From positions 1-44,510 of the forward strand of contig DASPJL010000158.1 of NCBI GenBank assembly GCA_035628645.1: a stretch of DNA of 44,510 nucleotides. The letters are read 5' to 3'. Under the pieces are notes generated by a model, which saw only the letters and a program-made list of their open reading frames with translations, did not search any database and was not told where the DNA came from. Origin of the DNA: DASPJL01 sp035628645 (GTDB lineage: Bacteria; Bacteroidota; Bacteroidia; Cytophagales; Cyclobacteriaceae). The position numbers and the translations under genes were made by a program. Below are positions 1 to 9,241 of this stretch, piece by piece (within the stretch, counting starts at the first letter, position 1; every line of letters begins with the position of its first letter).

Positions 1-68
1 AAAACAAATAAATAAATCCTCAAATTATCAAAAAGTTGGCTTCCTAATCATCTAATACTATTCACAGT

Positions 69-100
69 TTTGATCATTATTCTAATATACATACTTTTGC
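69..100 (+). promoter_or_regulatory. Bacteroidota-type promoter for the polysaccharide locus
   Basis: A TTTG at 69-72 (-33 box) is followed after 19 nt by TACTTTTG at 92-99, which fits the Bacteroidota -7 consensus TAnnTTTG. Transcription would begin at about 106, giving a leader of roughly 50 nt before the first gene. It is the only site in the window with both boxes intact at canonical spacing, and it stands before a long co-directional gene set. Confidence 0.55.
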
Positions 101-159
101 AGCCGAAATAAGAGATTATTATTCTCCTCATTATCATTAAAAAAGCCAGTTCAACCTTA

Positions 160-1146
160 ATGAAAAATTTTGCTTTAATAGGTGCAGCAGGTTTCATAGC
201 CCCAAGGCATTTGAAAGCTATAAAAGAAACCGGAAATAACCTTTTAGCTGCACTTGATAAGTTTGACAGTGTAGGGATAATGGATAGCTATTTCCCTGAT
301 GCTGATTTTTTCGTCGAATTTGAAAGATTCGACAGACATATAGAAAAATTAAAAAGAGAAGGACAAAAACTTGATTATGTAAGTATTTGCACGCCAAACT
401 ATCTTCACGATGCACATATTAGGTTTGGGTTAAGACATAAAGCAGACGTGATTTGTGAAAAGCCATTAGTTCTTAATCCTTGGAACATAGATGCTTTACA
501 GGAAATTGAAAAAGAGACCGGAGGACAAGTAAATAATATTTTTCAGTTGAGATTACATCCAACCATTATTGCTCTTAGAGAAAAGGTTAAAAATGGTCCA
601 AAAGATAAAATCTATGATATTGATCTTGCATATCTTACTTCAAGGGGACATTGGTATTATACCAGTTGGAAAGGTGATGTTTCTAAATCTGGTGGAATTG
701 CTTCTAATATAGGAGTACATTTCTTTGACATGTTGATTTGGATCTTTGGAGAAGTTAAAGAAAGCATAGTACATCTTCAGGAACATGATAGAGCGGCGGG
801 CTTTTTCCAATTGGAACGAGCAAGAGTAAGATGGTTTTTAAGTATAAATTATGATACACTTCCTAAGGAAGTAAAGGCATCAGGAAAAAGAACATACAGG
901 TCAATTACTATAGAGGGAGAAGAACTTGAGTTTAGCGAAGGATTTACCGATCTGCATACGAAAAGTTACGAAGAGATTTTAAAAGGAAATGGTTTCGGAC
1001 TTGAGGAAGCAAAAACTTCAATTAACATTGTTCATAATATTAGGCATGCCACACCTGTTGGATTAAGAGGAGAATTTCATCCTTTTGCGCTGAAAGAAAA
1101 GGATTCCCATCCATTTGCTTCTAGAAGTGAATATGTTAAGAAGTAA
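160..1146 (+). CDS. wlbA: WlbA/WbpB-like UDP-sugar 3-dehydrogenase (Gfo/Idh/MocA family)
   Basis: A 328-aa cytoplasmic oxidoreductase. The N-terminal Rossmann segment reads GAAGFIAPRHLKAIK (residues 8-22), the distinctive WlbA/WbpB version of the Gfo/Idh/MocA fold. It is followed by the EKP motif at 100-102 and GVHFFD with His187 and Asp190 in the substrate domain. In the characterised pathway this enzyme oxidises C3 of UDP-GlcNAcA with NAD, and a DegT-type transaminase then installs an amine, yielding a 2,3-diamino-uronic acid. A DegT aminotransferase lies two genes downstream, which supports the role. The UDP-GlcNAc 6-dehydrogenase (WbpA) that would supply the substrate is not in the window. 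The ATG follows a promoter by a normal distance. Family assignment is firm; the exact sugar is inferred. Confidence 0.88.
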   Translation: MKNFALIGAAGFIAPRHLKAIKETGNNLLAALDKFDSVGIMDSYFPDADFFVEFERFDRHIEKLKREGQKLDYVSICTPNYLHDAHIRFGLRHKADVICEKPLVLNPWNIDALQEIEKETGGQVNNIFQLRLHPTIIALREKVKNGPKDKIYDIDLAYLTSRGHWYYTSWKGDVSKSGGIASNIGVHFFDMLIWIFGEVKESIVHLQEHDRAAGFFQLERARVRWFLSINYDTLPKEVKASGKRTYRSITIEGEELEFSEGFTDLHTKSYEEILKGNGFGLEEAKTSINIVHNIRHATPVGLRGEFHPFALKEKDSHPFASRSEYVKK

Positions 1147-1194
1147 TTGAGATTTTTAAATAGATAAATAATTATAAAAGTAATACTGTAATTA

Positions 1195-2184
1195 ATGGAT
1201 ATACAAGGAAAAAGGTTTTTACTAATAGGCGGAGCTGGTTTCATTGGTTCACATATTGTAGACCAGTTATTAAAAGAGGATGTTAAGGAAGTAATTATAT
1301 ATGACAACTTTACTCGCGGACGGCAGGACAATATTCAGGAAGCTTTAAAAGATCCTAGATGTAAAGTATACGAAATTGGTGGCGACATCCTTCATACAGA
1401 TATTCTTACAAAGGCAATGGAGAATATTGATGGAGTATTCCATCTTGCAGCAATGTGGCTCCTACATTGTTACGAATTTCCAAGAACAGCTTTTGACGTG
1501 AATATAAGGGGAACCTTCAATGTAATTGAAGCAGCTGTTGCACAAAAAATAAAAAGGGTTGTTTACTCCTCCAGTGCCTCTGTCTATGGAAATGCAGTTG
1601 AATTGCCAATGACTGAAGATCATATTTACAATAATGATACTTTTTATGGCGCCTCAAAAATTGCTGGTGAGCACATGTTCAAGTCTTTGGGAGTAAGGTA
1701 TAAACTTCCTTGGGTGGGATTAAGATATATGAATGTTTATGGACCAAGGCAAGATTATAAAGGAGCTTATATCGCGGTAATGCATAAGATTCTTGACAGG
1801 CTTGAAAATGGACTTAGACCAATGGTCTACGGAGATGGTTCACAACAATATGATTTTGTTTCTGTTGAAGATGTAGCAAGAGCTAATGTCTGTGCTATGA
1901 AAGCAAATGCAATCGGTGAAAGCTATAACGTAGGAAGAGGAATAGGTACATCAATCAAAGAATTAACCGAGCTATTGATCAGATTATCTGGAAAAAACAG
2001 TGAGATTCAATATGAACCGGCAGGGCTAACGTTTGTTACAAACAGAATTGGAAGCATAGTTAAAGCAGAGAAAGAAATTAACTTTAAATGGGAAATTGGA
2101 TTAGAAGAGGGAATGCAAAGGTTGATTGACTGGAGAAGAAAATACATTAAAGAATTAGAATCAAGAAGAGCAGAATCAAAGTAG
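1195..2184 (+). CDS. NAD-dependent epimerase/dehydratase (extended SDR, UDP-sugar 4-epimerase-like)
   Basis: A 329-aa extended short-chain dehydrogenase. The NAD-binding motif GGAGFIGS lies at residues 12-19, the Ser-rich active-site strand SSSASVYG at 125-132, and the catalytic YxxxK at Tyr151 and Lys155. The C-terminal half keeps the usual substrate-binding elements (RYMNVYGPRQ, then YGDGSQQYDFVSVEDV). Length and motifs fit sugar-nucleotide 4-epimerases or 4,6-dehydratases; YDNFTRGRQDNI after the first motif favours an epimerase. It sits 48 nt after the dehydrogenase gene and 1 nt before the aminotransferase gene, so all three are probably co-transcribed and act on one sugar nucleotide. Exact stereochemistry cannot be read from sequence. 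Confidence 0.85.
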   Translation: MDIQGKRFLLIGGAGFIGSHIVDQLLKEDVKEVIIYDNFTRGRQDNIQEALKDPRCKVYEIGGDILHTDILTKAMENIDGVFHLAAMWLLHCYEFPRTAFDVNIRGTFNVIEAAVAQKIKRVVYSSSASVYGNAVELPMTEDHIYNNDTFYGASKIAGEHMFKSLGVRYKLPWVGLRYMNVYGPRQDYKGAYIAVMHKILDRLENGLRPMVYGDGSQQYDFVSVEDVARANVCAMKANAIGESYNVGRGIGTSIKELTELLIRLSGKNSEIQYEPAGLTFVTNRIGSIVKAEKEINFKWEIGLEEGMQRLIDWRRKYIKELESRRAESK

Positions 2185-2185
2185 T

Positions 2186-3340
2186 ATGAATACTGAAACT
2201 ATAAAAAGAAATATACCTATTTCTTTGCCCTCAATGGGGGAAGAAGAATGGCAGGCACTAAGAGATCCCATTTTTAGTGGATGGATTACTCAAGGGCCAA
2301 GAGTAAAGGAATTTGAAAAACTTTTTGCGGAAAGACATGAGGTGAAACATGCTTTGGCCGTGTCCAATTGTACCACTGCCCTACACCTTGCCCTGGTTGC
2401 ATTAGATATTAAACCGGGTGATGAGGTAATTGTGCCGGCGTTTACGTGGGTAGCAACCGCAAATGTAGTAATATATTGCAATGCTACCCCGGTTTTTGTC
2501 GATGTAGATCCTGTAACTTTTAATTTGGATCTTGATGATCTGAAAAAAAGACTTACGTCCAAAACCAAAGCTATCATTGCTGTTCATCTTTTTGGTTTAT
2601 GTGCAGATATTGATGCTGTAAATGAAATTGCTCCTGGAGTTCCCATTGTTGAAGATGGAGCATGTGCAGCAGGTGCCGCACTTCGAGGAAAACCGGCAGG
2701 AAGCTTAGGAGACATTGGTTGTTTTTCTTTTCATCCTCGAAAATCAGTAACTACTGGTGAAGGAGGGATGCTTACTACTAATAACGATGCCTTAGCTACC
2801 AAGCTAGATATGCTTAGAAACCATGGTGCATCAATTTCTGAGGAGCAAAGACATCATGGTCCTAAGCCTTACATTTTGCCAGATTTCAATATTGTTGGAT
2901 ACAATTATCGCATGACAGATTTACAGGGCGCTGTAGGGGTGGTTCAATTAAAAAAATTGGATACATTTATTGATGAAAGGCAAAAGTGGGCTGAGTATTA
3001 CATCAACAATTTAACCTCAATATCCTGGTTAAGAGTTCCACAAGTAGCCGAAGGATTTAAACATGGATGGCAATCGTTTGTATTATTTATTGATGAGTCC
3101 AAGTCACCAATTAAAAGAAATGATCTGATGGAATATTTACAGCAAAGAGGGGTAAGTACCCGCCCCGGAACTCACGCAGTACATATGCTGGGATTTTATG
3201 CGCAAACTTTTAATATCAAACCTTCTGATTATCCGGGAGCTTTTGCTGCCAATGAATACTCAATGTCCATTCCCCTTCATAATAGAATGACGCAGGAGGA
3301 TTATGAATATATAGTTGAAGTTTTTAAGAATTTGAAGTAA
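2186..3340 (+). CDS. DegT/DnrJ/EryC1/StrS sugar aminotransferase
   Basis: A 384-aa PLP-dependent sugar aminotransferase. The Schiff-base lysine is Lys186 in FSFHPRKSVTTGEGGM, the PLP-binding acidic pair is Glu156-Asp157 in VEDGAC, and SNCTTALHLAL (60-70) is the phosphate-binding loop. Family members transfer an amine from glutamate to a keto-sugar nucleotide. Beside a WlbA/WbpB-like dehydrogenase the natural role is that of WbpE/WlbC, amination of a 3-keto-uronic acid; with the neighbouring SDR a 4-amination is the alternative. The ATG lies 1 nt after the upstream stop, and its TAA overlaps the next ATG (TAATG), indicating translational coupling. Confidence 0.9.
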   Translation: MNTETIKRNIPISLPSMGEEEWQALRDPIFSGWITQGPRVKEFEKLFAERHEVKHALAVSNCTTALHLALVALDIKPGDEVIVPAFTWVATANVVIYCNATPVFVDVDPVTFNLDLDDLKKRLTSKTKAIIAVHLFGLCADIDAVNEIAPGVPIVEDGACAAGAALRGKPAGSLGDIGCFSFHPRKSVTTGEGGMLTTNNDALATKLDMLRNHGASISEEQRHHGPKPYILPDFNIVGYNYRMTDLQGAVGVVQLKKLDTFIDERQKWAEYYINNLTSISWLRVPQVAEGFKHGWQSFVLFIDESKSPIKRNDLMEYLQQRGVSTRPGTHAVHMLGFYAQTFNIKPSDYPGAFAANEYSMSIPLHNRMTQEDYEYIVEVFKNLK

Positions 3341-4287
3341 TGGATATTAAAAACCTATTTACGGAAGAAGTAACGGTAAAAGGTAATCTAATTTATCTAC
3401 AAAGTGAATCTTCCTTTGAGAATCAACAGCAAACCAATGATGTTTTCTCAGAGAAATGGAAAAAGGTAGATGAGAAGGATTCTCTGGATAAGCTTTATGA
3501 ATTCCAGTATGATTGGTACTTTAAATTATATGGGTTTGAAGGAAAAGAGGGACTGAGAGAGTTTTTAACTAATAAAAAAGTGATTTTTGACGCAGGATGT
3601 GGTTTAGGATATAAAGCTGCTTTGTTTGCAGAGCTTGCTCCTTCTTCAACTGTAATTGGTATGGATTTTTCCGATTCTGCCATTATTGCTGCAGAAAAAT
3701 ACGCTCACTTACCCAATTTATATTTTATACAGGGAGATATAGCTGCCAGCAAGTTAAAGTCTGGGTCAATTGACTATGTTTCTTGTGACCAGGTAATTAT
3801 GCATACAGAAAACCCTGAAAAAACTTTTCAGCATTTGAGCTCGCTCTTAAAGAGGGATGGGGAATTTGCTTGTTATGTTTATTCGAAGAAAGCTTTACCC
3901 AGAGAACTTGTAGATGATTACTTCCGCAAAGCTGCAGGAAATTTCTCTCATAAAGAGTTATGGGAATTTTCACAGCAACTGACAACGTTAGGGAAAAATT
4001 TAAGTGAGTTAAATGTCCAATTTACTTCACCTGATATTCCGCTGTTGGGGATAAAGGGTGGGGAGTATGACGTTCAGCGGTTTATTTATTGGAATTTTCT
4101 GAAATGTTTTTGGAAAGAAGATTGGGGAATGGAACTGTGCAATTCGACGAATTTCGACTGGTATGCTCCGAGTAATGCAAAACGCTATTCAGAGGAAGAG
4201 TATAAAAACATGATAATTGCCAATAATCTTGAAATTATTTATTTTCATAAAGAAGAGGCCTGTTATTCCGGGAGATTTAAAAAATAA
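3340..4287 (+). CDS. class I SAM-dependent methyltransferase
   Basis: A 315-aa protein with a class I methyltransferase core. Motif I is DAGCGLG at residues 84-90, followed by the acidic tip of beta-2 (GMDFS), an acidic loop before the third strand (QGDIAAS), and DYVSCDQVIMH as motif II. The first 80 residues lack a recognised domain and the C-terminal third (from about 200) is family-specific. Its start overlaps the upstream stop by one base, placing it in the sugar-biosynthesis operon, so its target is probably a sugar or glycan hydroxyl, amine or carboxyl. This is inference; a small metabolite or lipid intermediate is also possible. Confidence 0.8.
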   Translation: MDIKNLFTEEVTVKGNLIYLQSESSFENQQQTNDVFSEKWKKVDEKDSLDKLYEFQYDWYFKLYGFEGKEGLREFLTNKKVIFDAGCGLGYKAALFAELAPSSTVIGMDFSDSAIIAAEKYAHLPNLYFIQGDIAASKLKSGSIDYVSCDQVIMHTENPEKTFQHLSSLLKRDGEFACYVYSKKALPRELVDDYFRKAAGNFSHKELWEFSQQLTTLGKNLSELNVQFTSPDIPLLGIKGGEYDVQRFIYWNFLKCFWKEDWGMELCNSTNFDWYAPSNAKRYSEEEYKNMIIANNLEIIYFHKEEACYSGRFKK

Positions 4288-4424
4288 GGGTTAATTACAG
4301 ATAATGAGAAATTAAGAATTTTCGATTTCTATGCTTTTTGTTTCATAAGTTAAGTGAAGCCACCCAAGAATTTTAAAAGCGGTAAAAATTTTCCGTAATT
4401 CAACTCTTTGTTAACCAAAGTGAA

Positions 4425-7292
4425 ATGAATAAAGTTTTCCCATTTCTTTTCTTTCTATTTGTTTTTAGCAAAGGTTACTCTCAAGTAATTGAAAAGAAGG
4501 CCGAGCTATTTTTAAGTGCTGACTCTTCTTTTAACATAAGGATGGACGGAAATCTTGATGGCCAAAATACTTTTACCTGGAAAGATTTTGAAGGCAGTCG
4601 TTACAGTATAGGATTCCAACCCATGAAATCCGTTACTATATCTAATATAGGGAACACTTTCCTTAAAAACCCCAGGATCATTATCAATGAAAGAGGAAAT
4701 TGGTACAATTTAAGTGAGTTAAATCAAGAAATTTTCGGGGGTACGACCGCTTTTAAAGAAAAATTCTTGCGCTTATGGGACTTCACCCTCCAAAATTCAA
4801 TCCACAGGTATTATCCTGAATTTGGTTATTCTATTGGCCCTCCTGTAAAACTATTTGGAAGTTATGGTTATGGGCAATGTTTCAATCTAGCTTCAATGAT
4901 TACTATGCTTCCATCAAATTCTGTGGATATAAGATATGATTTATTTTATACCCTACACTCTATATCTGAGTTCGGAGATGGAGAGAACAAAGCAGTATTT
5001 GATGGGGATATACGAACATTCTACCTTAACTATGATAACAATACCCTTGCCTCATTGGAAGATGTAGGGTTAGATAGATATTTAGTAAAAAGGACGCATC
5101 ACTATGGAAAGCAATTTAAGTTTGATTATGGAGTGAATAATTATATTTCCCAAGTGTATGGGCTGAATGGAATTTATTCTGGGAAAGTGGAAAAGATTGA
5201 CTATAACATTGAATATATGCTAAGGCCCGGGGAATCATTAACGTATAGTTGGGATACAGCAAAATATCAATTCAGTAACTGGTCTCAGGACGCCGAGCCG
5301 TCAGAAGTAGCAAATTGTTCTTTTCTTCTAAATGTTGACTCAGCAAGTTTCAGTTCTTTAGATTCTATATTCTATTTCGCTGAAAATGTTGAAGTAAATA
5401 ATGATACTACCGAAAAATATTTTTCCTTGAACTCTGATTCTTCAGAATTTGGTATTGAACTTAACTATTCTTTTCCCATACTTAATTTCGAAGCGGACCT
5501 AAATCTTTTTTCTGATAAAGAAACTACTTTACTCTTATATTTTTCCTGCGATTCCATCACCTGGAAGGAAGAACAGATCTTGCTGGACTCAGGAAATAGT
5601 TGCATAAATTATACGTTGGGGGATAAAATGAAAGAGGTCTTACCCTGTGGTCCAATAGAAAAAATATTTGTAAGAATAAAAAATGGAAGTAACAGTCCTC
5701 TTTTAAAGTTTTATAGTGTAAATATCAATTCAACTTGTCAAGTCAATAGATTTTTTCTTCCATCTCTTCAGCTTGGAAACAATAAAGTGCAATATTTTCA
5801 AGACAATAAGAATAAAAGTAATGTAATTCTTTCAATTGAATGGGTTGAAAATTACGAAAATGCTCCGCCTACAAAAGTAATAATCCCAATTTATCCAAAC
5901 GACCAAGCAGAGGTCAATCAATTAAAATTTACTTTTACTTGGGAAAATGCTACTGACACGGATGGAGATCAAATAATTAATTACGAGTTTCAATTAAGTG
6001 ACAGGCAAGATATGAAATATCCCTTGTCTCCAACTTTTAACGTTTATACCTACGCAAATCCTGCATTTCAATTTACCGGAGAGATAAAATCAACGTTAAA
6101 TGCTAGGAATAACACTGGCAATATTTTACTTGGAGACGTATCAGCATTGAAGAAATTATATCCCTTAAAACACCATCAAAATTCACGAGTTCTTTCCGAG
6201 GATATAAATCAATTTCAAGTTCCTCTCGATGGATTATTGAATTCTGGTCAAAAATATTACTGGCGGGTTAGAGCGCAAGACGATAAAGGCAATTGGGGCG
6301 ATTGGAGCCAGACTTGGTCATTTACACCAATAGGTATTATGCCTCCAAAAAATTTTAGGATAAAGGAAAGTTTTGATAGCTTAAACAATATAAAGGATAT
6401 TACTTTATTTTGGAATCCTTATTCTTCTGAAATCAAACCTCATCATTACGAAATTCATGGATCAAATGAATGGTTAGGCTTTTCCCCAGGCAATTCAACC
6501 CTTATCTCAACCACTTCTGATACTATTTTTGATATTCTTAATTCCGACTCAGTATACTTTTGTTATAGGGTAATAGCTGTTGACAGTGTTGGAAATAAAA
6601 GCGGACCTAGTCCCTATGTTACATTAGAAGCACCTTATGCTTTAAATCGTCCCGATACTATTTACTTAAATCAGCCTTATAGATTTGAATTAAATCTTCC
6701 TAAGATTTGGTACCCTAATCTCAATATTAGTGATAACCAATCCATGGCTATTAATGAAGAATACACTTTTGAGGTTAATTCACCCTCTTGGTTAGCGTTT
6801 GATCCTGATACACAGATCTTTTCGGGTATCCCTGATTCCTCCATTTTTTCCGATACTTCTTCTTCTAATGCCGCTCTAGTAGAAATTACTATACACGCAA
6901 ATTTGATTCGAAAGAGTTTTAATCAATTCTTATTAATGCCTTTTGAAACAATCGATGATTATGTTAATGATAGCCTGGAAATTGTTAATGGAAGTTTAAA
7001 TGAAATACAAACACAAGCTTTTTATACATTTCCAAATCCGGTTTCGAATGAGCTGGTTATTGCTTTTAATTCAGCAGATTTTAAAAAGGAGGAAATTGTG
7101 ATTGAAGTATTGGATCTTTTTGGAAGAAATATGCTAAAAAAGATAATTACCAAATCACAATCCAATGCCCCTCATTTTTCATATAAAGTTCGTCTTCATA
7201 GACTTAAAACAGGAGTGTATATTTTAAAAGTTTTAGCCGATAAAAAACACTACTATAAAAAGATTGAAGTTATGACAACTTCTGCTCAATAA
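4425..7292 (+). CDS. secreted T9SS cargo protein with transglutaminase-like domain and Fn3-like repeats
   Basis: A 955-aa exported protein. Residues 1-20 form a Sec signal peptide ending in a Bacteroidota-type YSQ site. Around 140-230 there is a transglutaminase-like papain-fold segment with Cys152 in GYGQCFNLA, His178 in TLHSISEF and Asp193/Asp195 in FDGDIR. About 485-630 and 635-735 look like fibronectin type III-like modules (YYWRVRAQDDKGNWGDWS; CYRVIAVDSVGNKSGPS). About 740-830 resembles a putative-Ig/cadherin-like module (SWLAFDPDTQIFSGIPD). From residue 869 the sequence is a type A T9SS sorting domain (FPNPVSNELVIAF, then KTGVYILKV and a short basic tail). It should therefore cross the outer membrane and be released or attached to surface LPS. 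It lies between sugar-modifying genes on the same strand. The catalytic activity is inferred from the triad; the natural substrate is unknown. Confidence 0.82.
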   Translation: MNKVFPFLFFLFVFSKGYSQVIEKKAELFLSADSSFNIRMDGNLDGQNTFTWKDFEGSRYSIGFQPMKSVTISNIGNTFLKNPRIIINERGNWYNLSELNQEIFGGTTAFKEKFLRLWDFTLQNSIHRYYPEFGYSIGPPVKLFGSYGYGQCFNLASMITMLPSNSVDIRYDLFYTLHSISEFGDGENKAVFDGDIRTFYLNYDNNTLASLEDVGLDRYLVKRTHHYGKQFKFDYGVNNYISQVYGLNGIYSGKVEKIDYNIEYMLRPGESLTYSWDTAKYQFSNWSQDAEPSEVANCSFLLNVDSASFSSLDSIFYFAENVEVNNDTTEKYFSLNSDSSEFGIELNYSFPILNFEADLNLFSDKETTLLLYFSCDSITWKEEQILLDSGNSCINYTLGDKMKEVLPCGPIEKIFVRIKNGSNSPLLKFYSVNINSTCQVNRFFLPSLQLGNNKVQYFQDNKNKSNVILSIEWVENYENAPPTKVIIPIYPNDQAEVNQLKFTFTWENATDTDGDQIINYEFQLSDRQDMKYPLSPTFNVYTYANPAFQFTGEIKSTLNARNNTGNILLGDVSALKKLYPLKHHQNSRVLSEDINQFQVPLDGLLNSGQKYYWRVRAQDDKGNWGDWSQTWSFTPIGIMPPKNFRIKESFDSLNNIKDITLFWNPYSSEIKPHHYEIHGSNEWLGFSPGNSTLISTTSDTIFDILNSDSVYFCYRVIAVDSVGNKSGPSPYVTLEAPYALNRPDTIYLNQPYRFELNLPKIWYPNLNISDNQSMAINEEYTFEVNSPSWLAFDPDTQIFSGIPDSSIFSDTSSSNAALVEITIHANLIRKSFNQFLLMPFETIDDYVNDSLEIVNGSLNEIQTQAFYTFPNPVSNELVIAFNSADFKKEEIVIEVLDLFGRNMLKKIITKSQSNAPHFSYKVRLHRLKTGVYILKVLADKKHYYKKIEVMTTSAQ

Positions 7293-7310
7293 ACTTTATA
7301 GTAAATCAGA

Positions 7311-7318
7311 TATATTTG
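7311..7318 (+). promoter_or_regulatory. -7 promoter element (TATATTTG)
   Basis: TATATTTG followed by C exactly matches TAnnTTTGY. It lies 26 nt before the asnB-type start, so a transcript would begin at about 7325 with a short leader. No clear TTTG -33 box is seen 19-21 nt upstream, so strength is uncertain. It would let the downstream block be transcribed separately from the T9SS-protein gene. Confidence 0.4.
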
Positions 7319-7343
7319 CATTTTAATTTAGAAAAAGGAAAAG

Positions 7344-9239
7344 ATGTGTGGAATAGCCGGAGTTTTTAATATAAATCAAGAACCAGTAACTCACCAACTC
7401 ATAAAAAAAATTACTTCTGTTCTATCACACAGAGGTCCAGATGGTGAAGGATATTTTGAAGAAAAAAATATAGCATTAGGACATAGGAGACTAGCAATTC
7501 TTGATACTTCTTCCAAAGGCTCACAACCTATGCAATCCAAAAGTGGAGAATGGATCATTGTATTCAACGGATGTATATATAACTTTCTTGACCTTAAATT
7601 AGAGCTAAAGAAATTAGGGCATGATTTTATCTCTACTACTGATACGGAGATAATTTCGGAAGGACTAGCAGCATATGGTATCAACTTTTTTGAAAGGTTA
7701 GACGGAATGTTTGCAATTGCAGCATGGAATAAAAGGACCAACGAGTTATTTTTAAGCAGAGATAGATATGGAGTAAAACCTTTATACTATTGGTTTAATG
7801 GAAAAACATTGGTTTTTGCTTCTGAGATAAAAGCAATTTTACAACATCCTGATTATAAGATTAAGGTAAATTTAACAGCCTTAAATGAATATTTTACCTT
7901 TCAAAATGTTTTTGGATACTATACTCTATTTGATGGTGTGAATATGCTTCCTCCGGCAAATACTGTGAAGATTGACAAAAACACTACTTTTATAAACCAT
8001 AAAAGTTGGTGGGATTACGATTTCAGTTCTCCGGATGAAAAGATGTCGTTTGATGAAGCTACTTTGGAAACAGAGCGTTTGATGAAGAATGCAATCGCTA
8101 AGCAAATGGTTTCCGATGTGCCAGTGGGAACATATCTTTCCGGAGGCATGGACTCTGGTTCAATTACTTCAATTGCCTCCCGGCATGTTAAACGGTTAAC
8201 CACATTTACGGCAGGGTTTGAATTGTCCGAAGTAACAGGTGCTGAAGCAACTTTTGATGAGAGAATTGACGCCGAAATGATTGCTAACTTCTTCAAAACA
8301 GAACATTATGAACAAGTTATAAACGCTGGAGATTTACAATGGTCTCTTCCAAGAGTAGTTTGGCATCTTGAAGATTTGCGAGTAGGAATGAGCTATCCTA
8401 ACTATTATATAAGTAGGCTCGCTTCTAAATTTGTAAAGGTATGCCTTCAAGGGACCGGTGGAGACGAACTGTATGGCGGTTATCCATGGCGGTACTACCG
8501 GGTTTTTCAATCTTTAAACCAGAAAGAATTCTTCAATAACTATTATGGATTTTGGCAGCGATTGGTACCTGATGAAGGTAAAAATAGACTGTTTAATGAA
8601 GGAATTTTGCGTCAAATGGATCTTTCATCTCCAAGAAAAGTATTTGAAAAGGTTTTCACATTTAATTCTAAGTTAAAATATGATACTCCTGAGCAACATA
8701 TACAAAACAGCCTTTATTTTGAAATAAAAACTTTTCTTCCTGGTCTTCTTATTGTTGGAGATAAATTATCGATGGCAAATGGGCTAGAAGAAAGATTTCC
8801 ATTTCTTGATAATGAGCTTGTAAATTTTGCTCAAAGAATTCCTGTACGACATAAATTAGGAAATCTTGAAAACAGGAAAAGAATAGATGAGAATATTGCA
8901 GGAAATAAAAAGCTGGCTTACCAACAGTATGATGATGGAAAAAATGTACTTAGAAAAGCAATGTCAGATTTTCTGCCAGAAAAAATTATTAACAGGAAAA
9001 AGCAGGGGTTCTCTGCTCCAGATGAATCCTGGTATAGGGGAGAAAATGCCAATTATGTAAAAGACCTTTTGTTAAATAAATCTGCTGCATACCAAGAGTT
9101 TATTAATCGTGATTATGTATCAAACATTGTATATGAACACATTGAGAAAAGGATCAATCATAGGCTTTTAATCTGGTCTCTTATGAATTTTGAATGGTGG
9201 TGCAGACTTTTTCTTCACAATCAGAAAATAGATTCTTAA
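7344..9239 (+). CDS. asnB: asparagine synthase-type glutamine amidotransferase (first copy)
   Basis: A 631-aa AsnB-family enzyme. The mature N-terminal nucleophile is Cys2 (MCGIAGVF); the glutaminase domain spans about 2-200 with SHRGPDGEG (28-36) and GHRRLAILD (46-54). The synthetase domain has the PP-loop SGGMDSGS (266-273) and GTGGDELYGGY. At the glutamine-pocket position where AsnB has NGEIYN this copy reads NGCIYN (Glu to Cys), as I recall from some other amidotransferase subfamilies. In glycan loci such enzymes are thought to amidate carboxylates of uronic acids rather than make free asparagine, which fits here. ATG start with AAGGAAAAG upstream. Its stop lies 2 nt before the next gene. 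Confidence 0.88.
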   Translation: MCGIAGVFNINQEPVTHQLIKKITSVLSHRGPDGEGYFEEKNIALGHRRLAILDTSSKGSQPMQSKSGEWIIVFNGCIYNFLDLKLELKKLGHDFISTTDTEIISEGLAAYGINFFERLDGMFAIAAWNKRTNELFLSRDRYGVKPLYYWFNGKTLVFASEIKAILQHPDYKIKVNLTALNEYFTFQNVFGYYTLFDGVNMLPPANTVKIDKNTTFINHKSWWDYDFSSPDEKMSFDEATLETERLMKNAIAKQMVSDVPVGTYLSGGMDSGSITSIASRHVKRLTTFTAGFELSEVTGAEATFDERIDAEMIANFFKTEHYEQVINAGDLQWSLPRVVWHLEDLRVGMSYPNYYISRLASKFVKVCLQGTGGDELYGGYPWRYYRVFQSLNQKEFFNNYYGFWQRLVPDEGKNRLFNEGILRQMDLSSPRKVFEKVFTFNSKLKYDTPEQHIQNSLYFEIKTFLPGLLIVGDKLSMANGLEERFPFLDNELVNFAQRIPVRHKLGNLENRKRIDENIAGNKKLAYQQYDDGKNVLRKAMSDFLPEKIINRKKQGFSAPDESWYRGENANYVKDLLLNKSAAYQEFINRDYVSNIVYEHIEKRINHRLLIWSLMNFEWWCRLFLHNQKIDS

Positions 9240-9241
9240 AA

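Noticed and set aside
4288..4424. Promoter at CAACTCTTTG before the T9SS gene
   Set aside because: The TTTG is present but the TA half of the -7 motif is not, and no -33 box is seen.
7391..7741. 116-codon - strand ORF inside the first AsnB gene
   Set aside because: Antisense shadow of the conserved glutaminase domain with no family features.
9194..9241. Longer N-terminus for the hexapeptide acyltransferase
   Set aside because: It would overlap the AsnB coding end by 46 nt; the ATG at 9242 is 2 nt after the stop and precedes all recognisable sequence.
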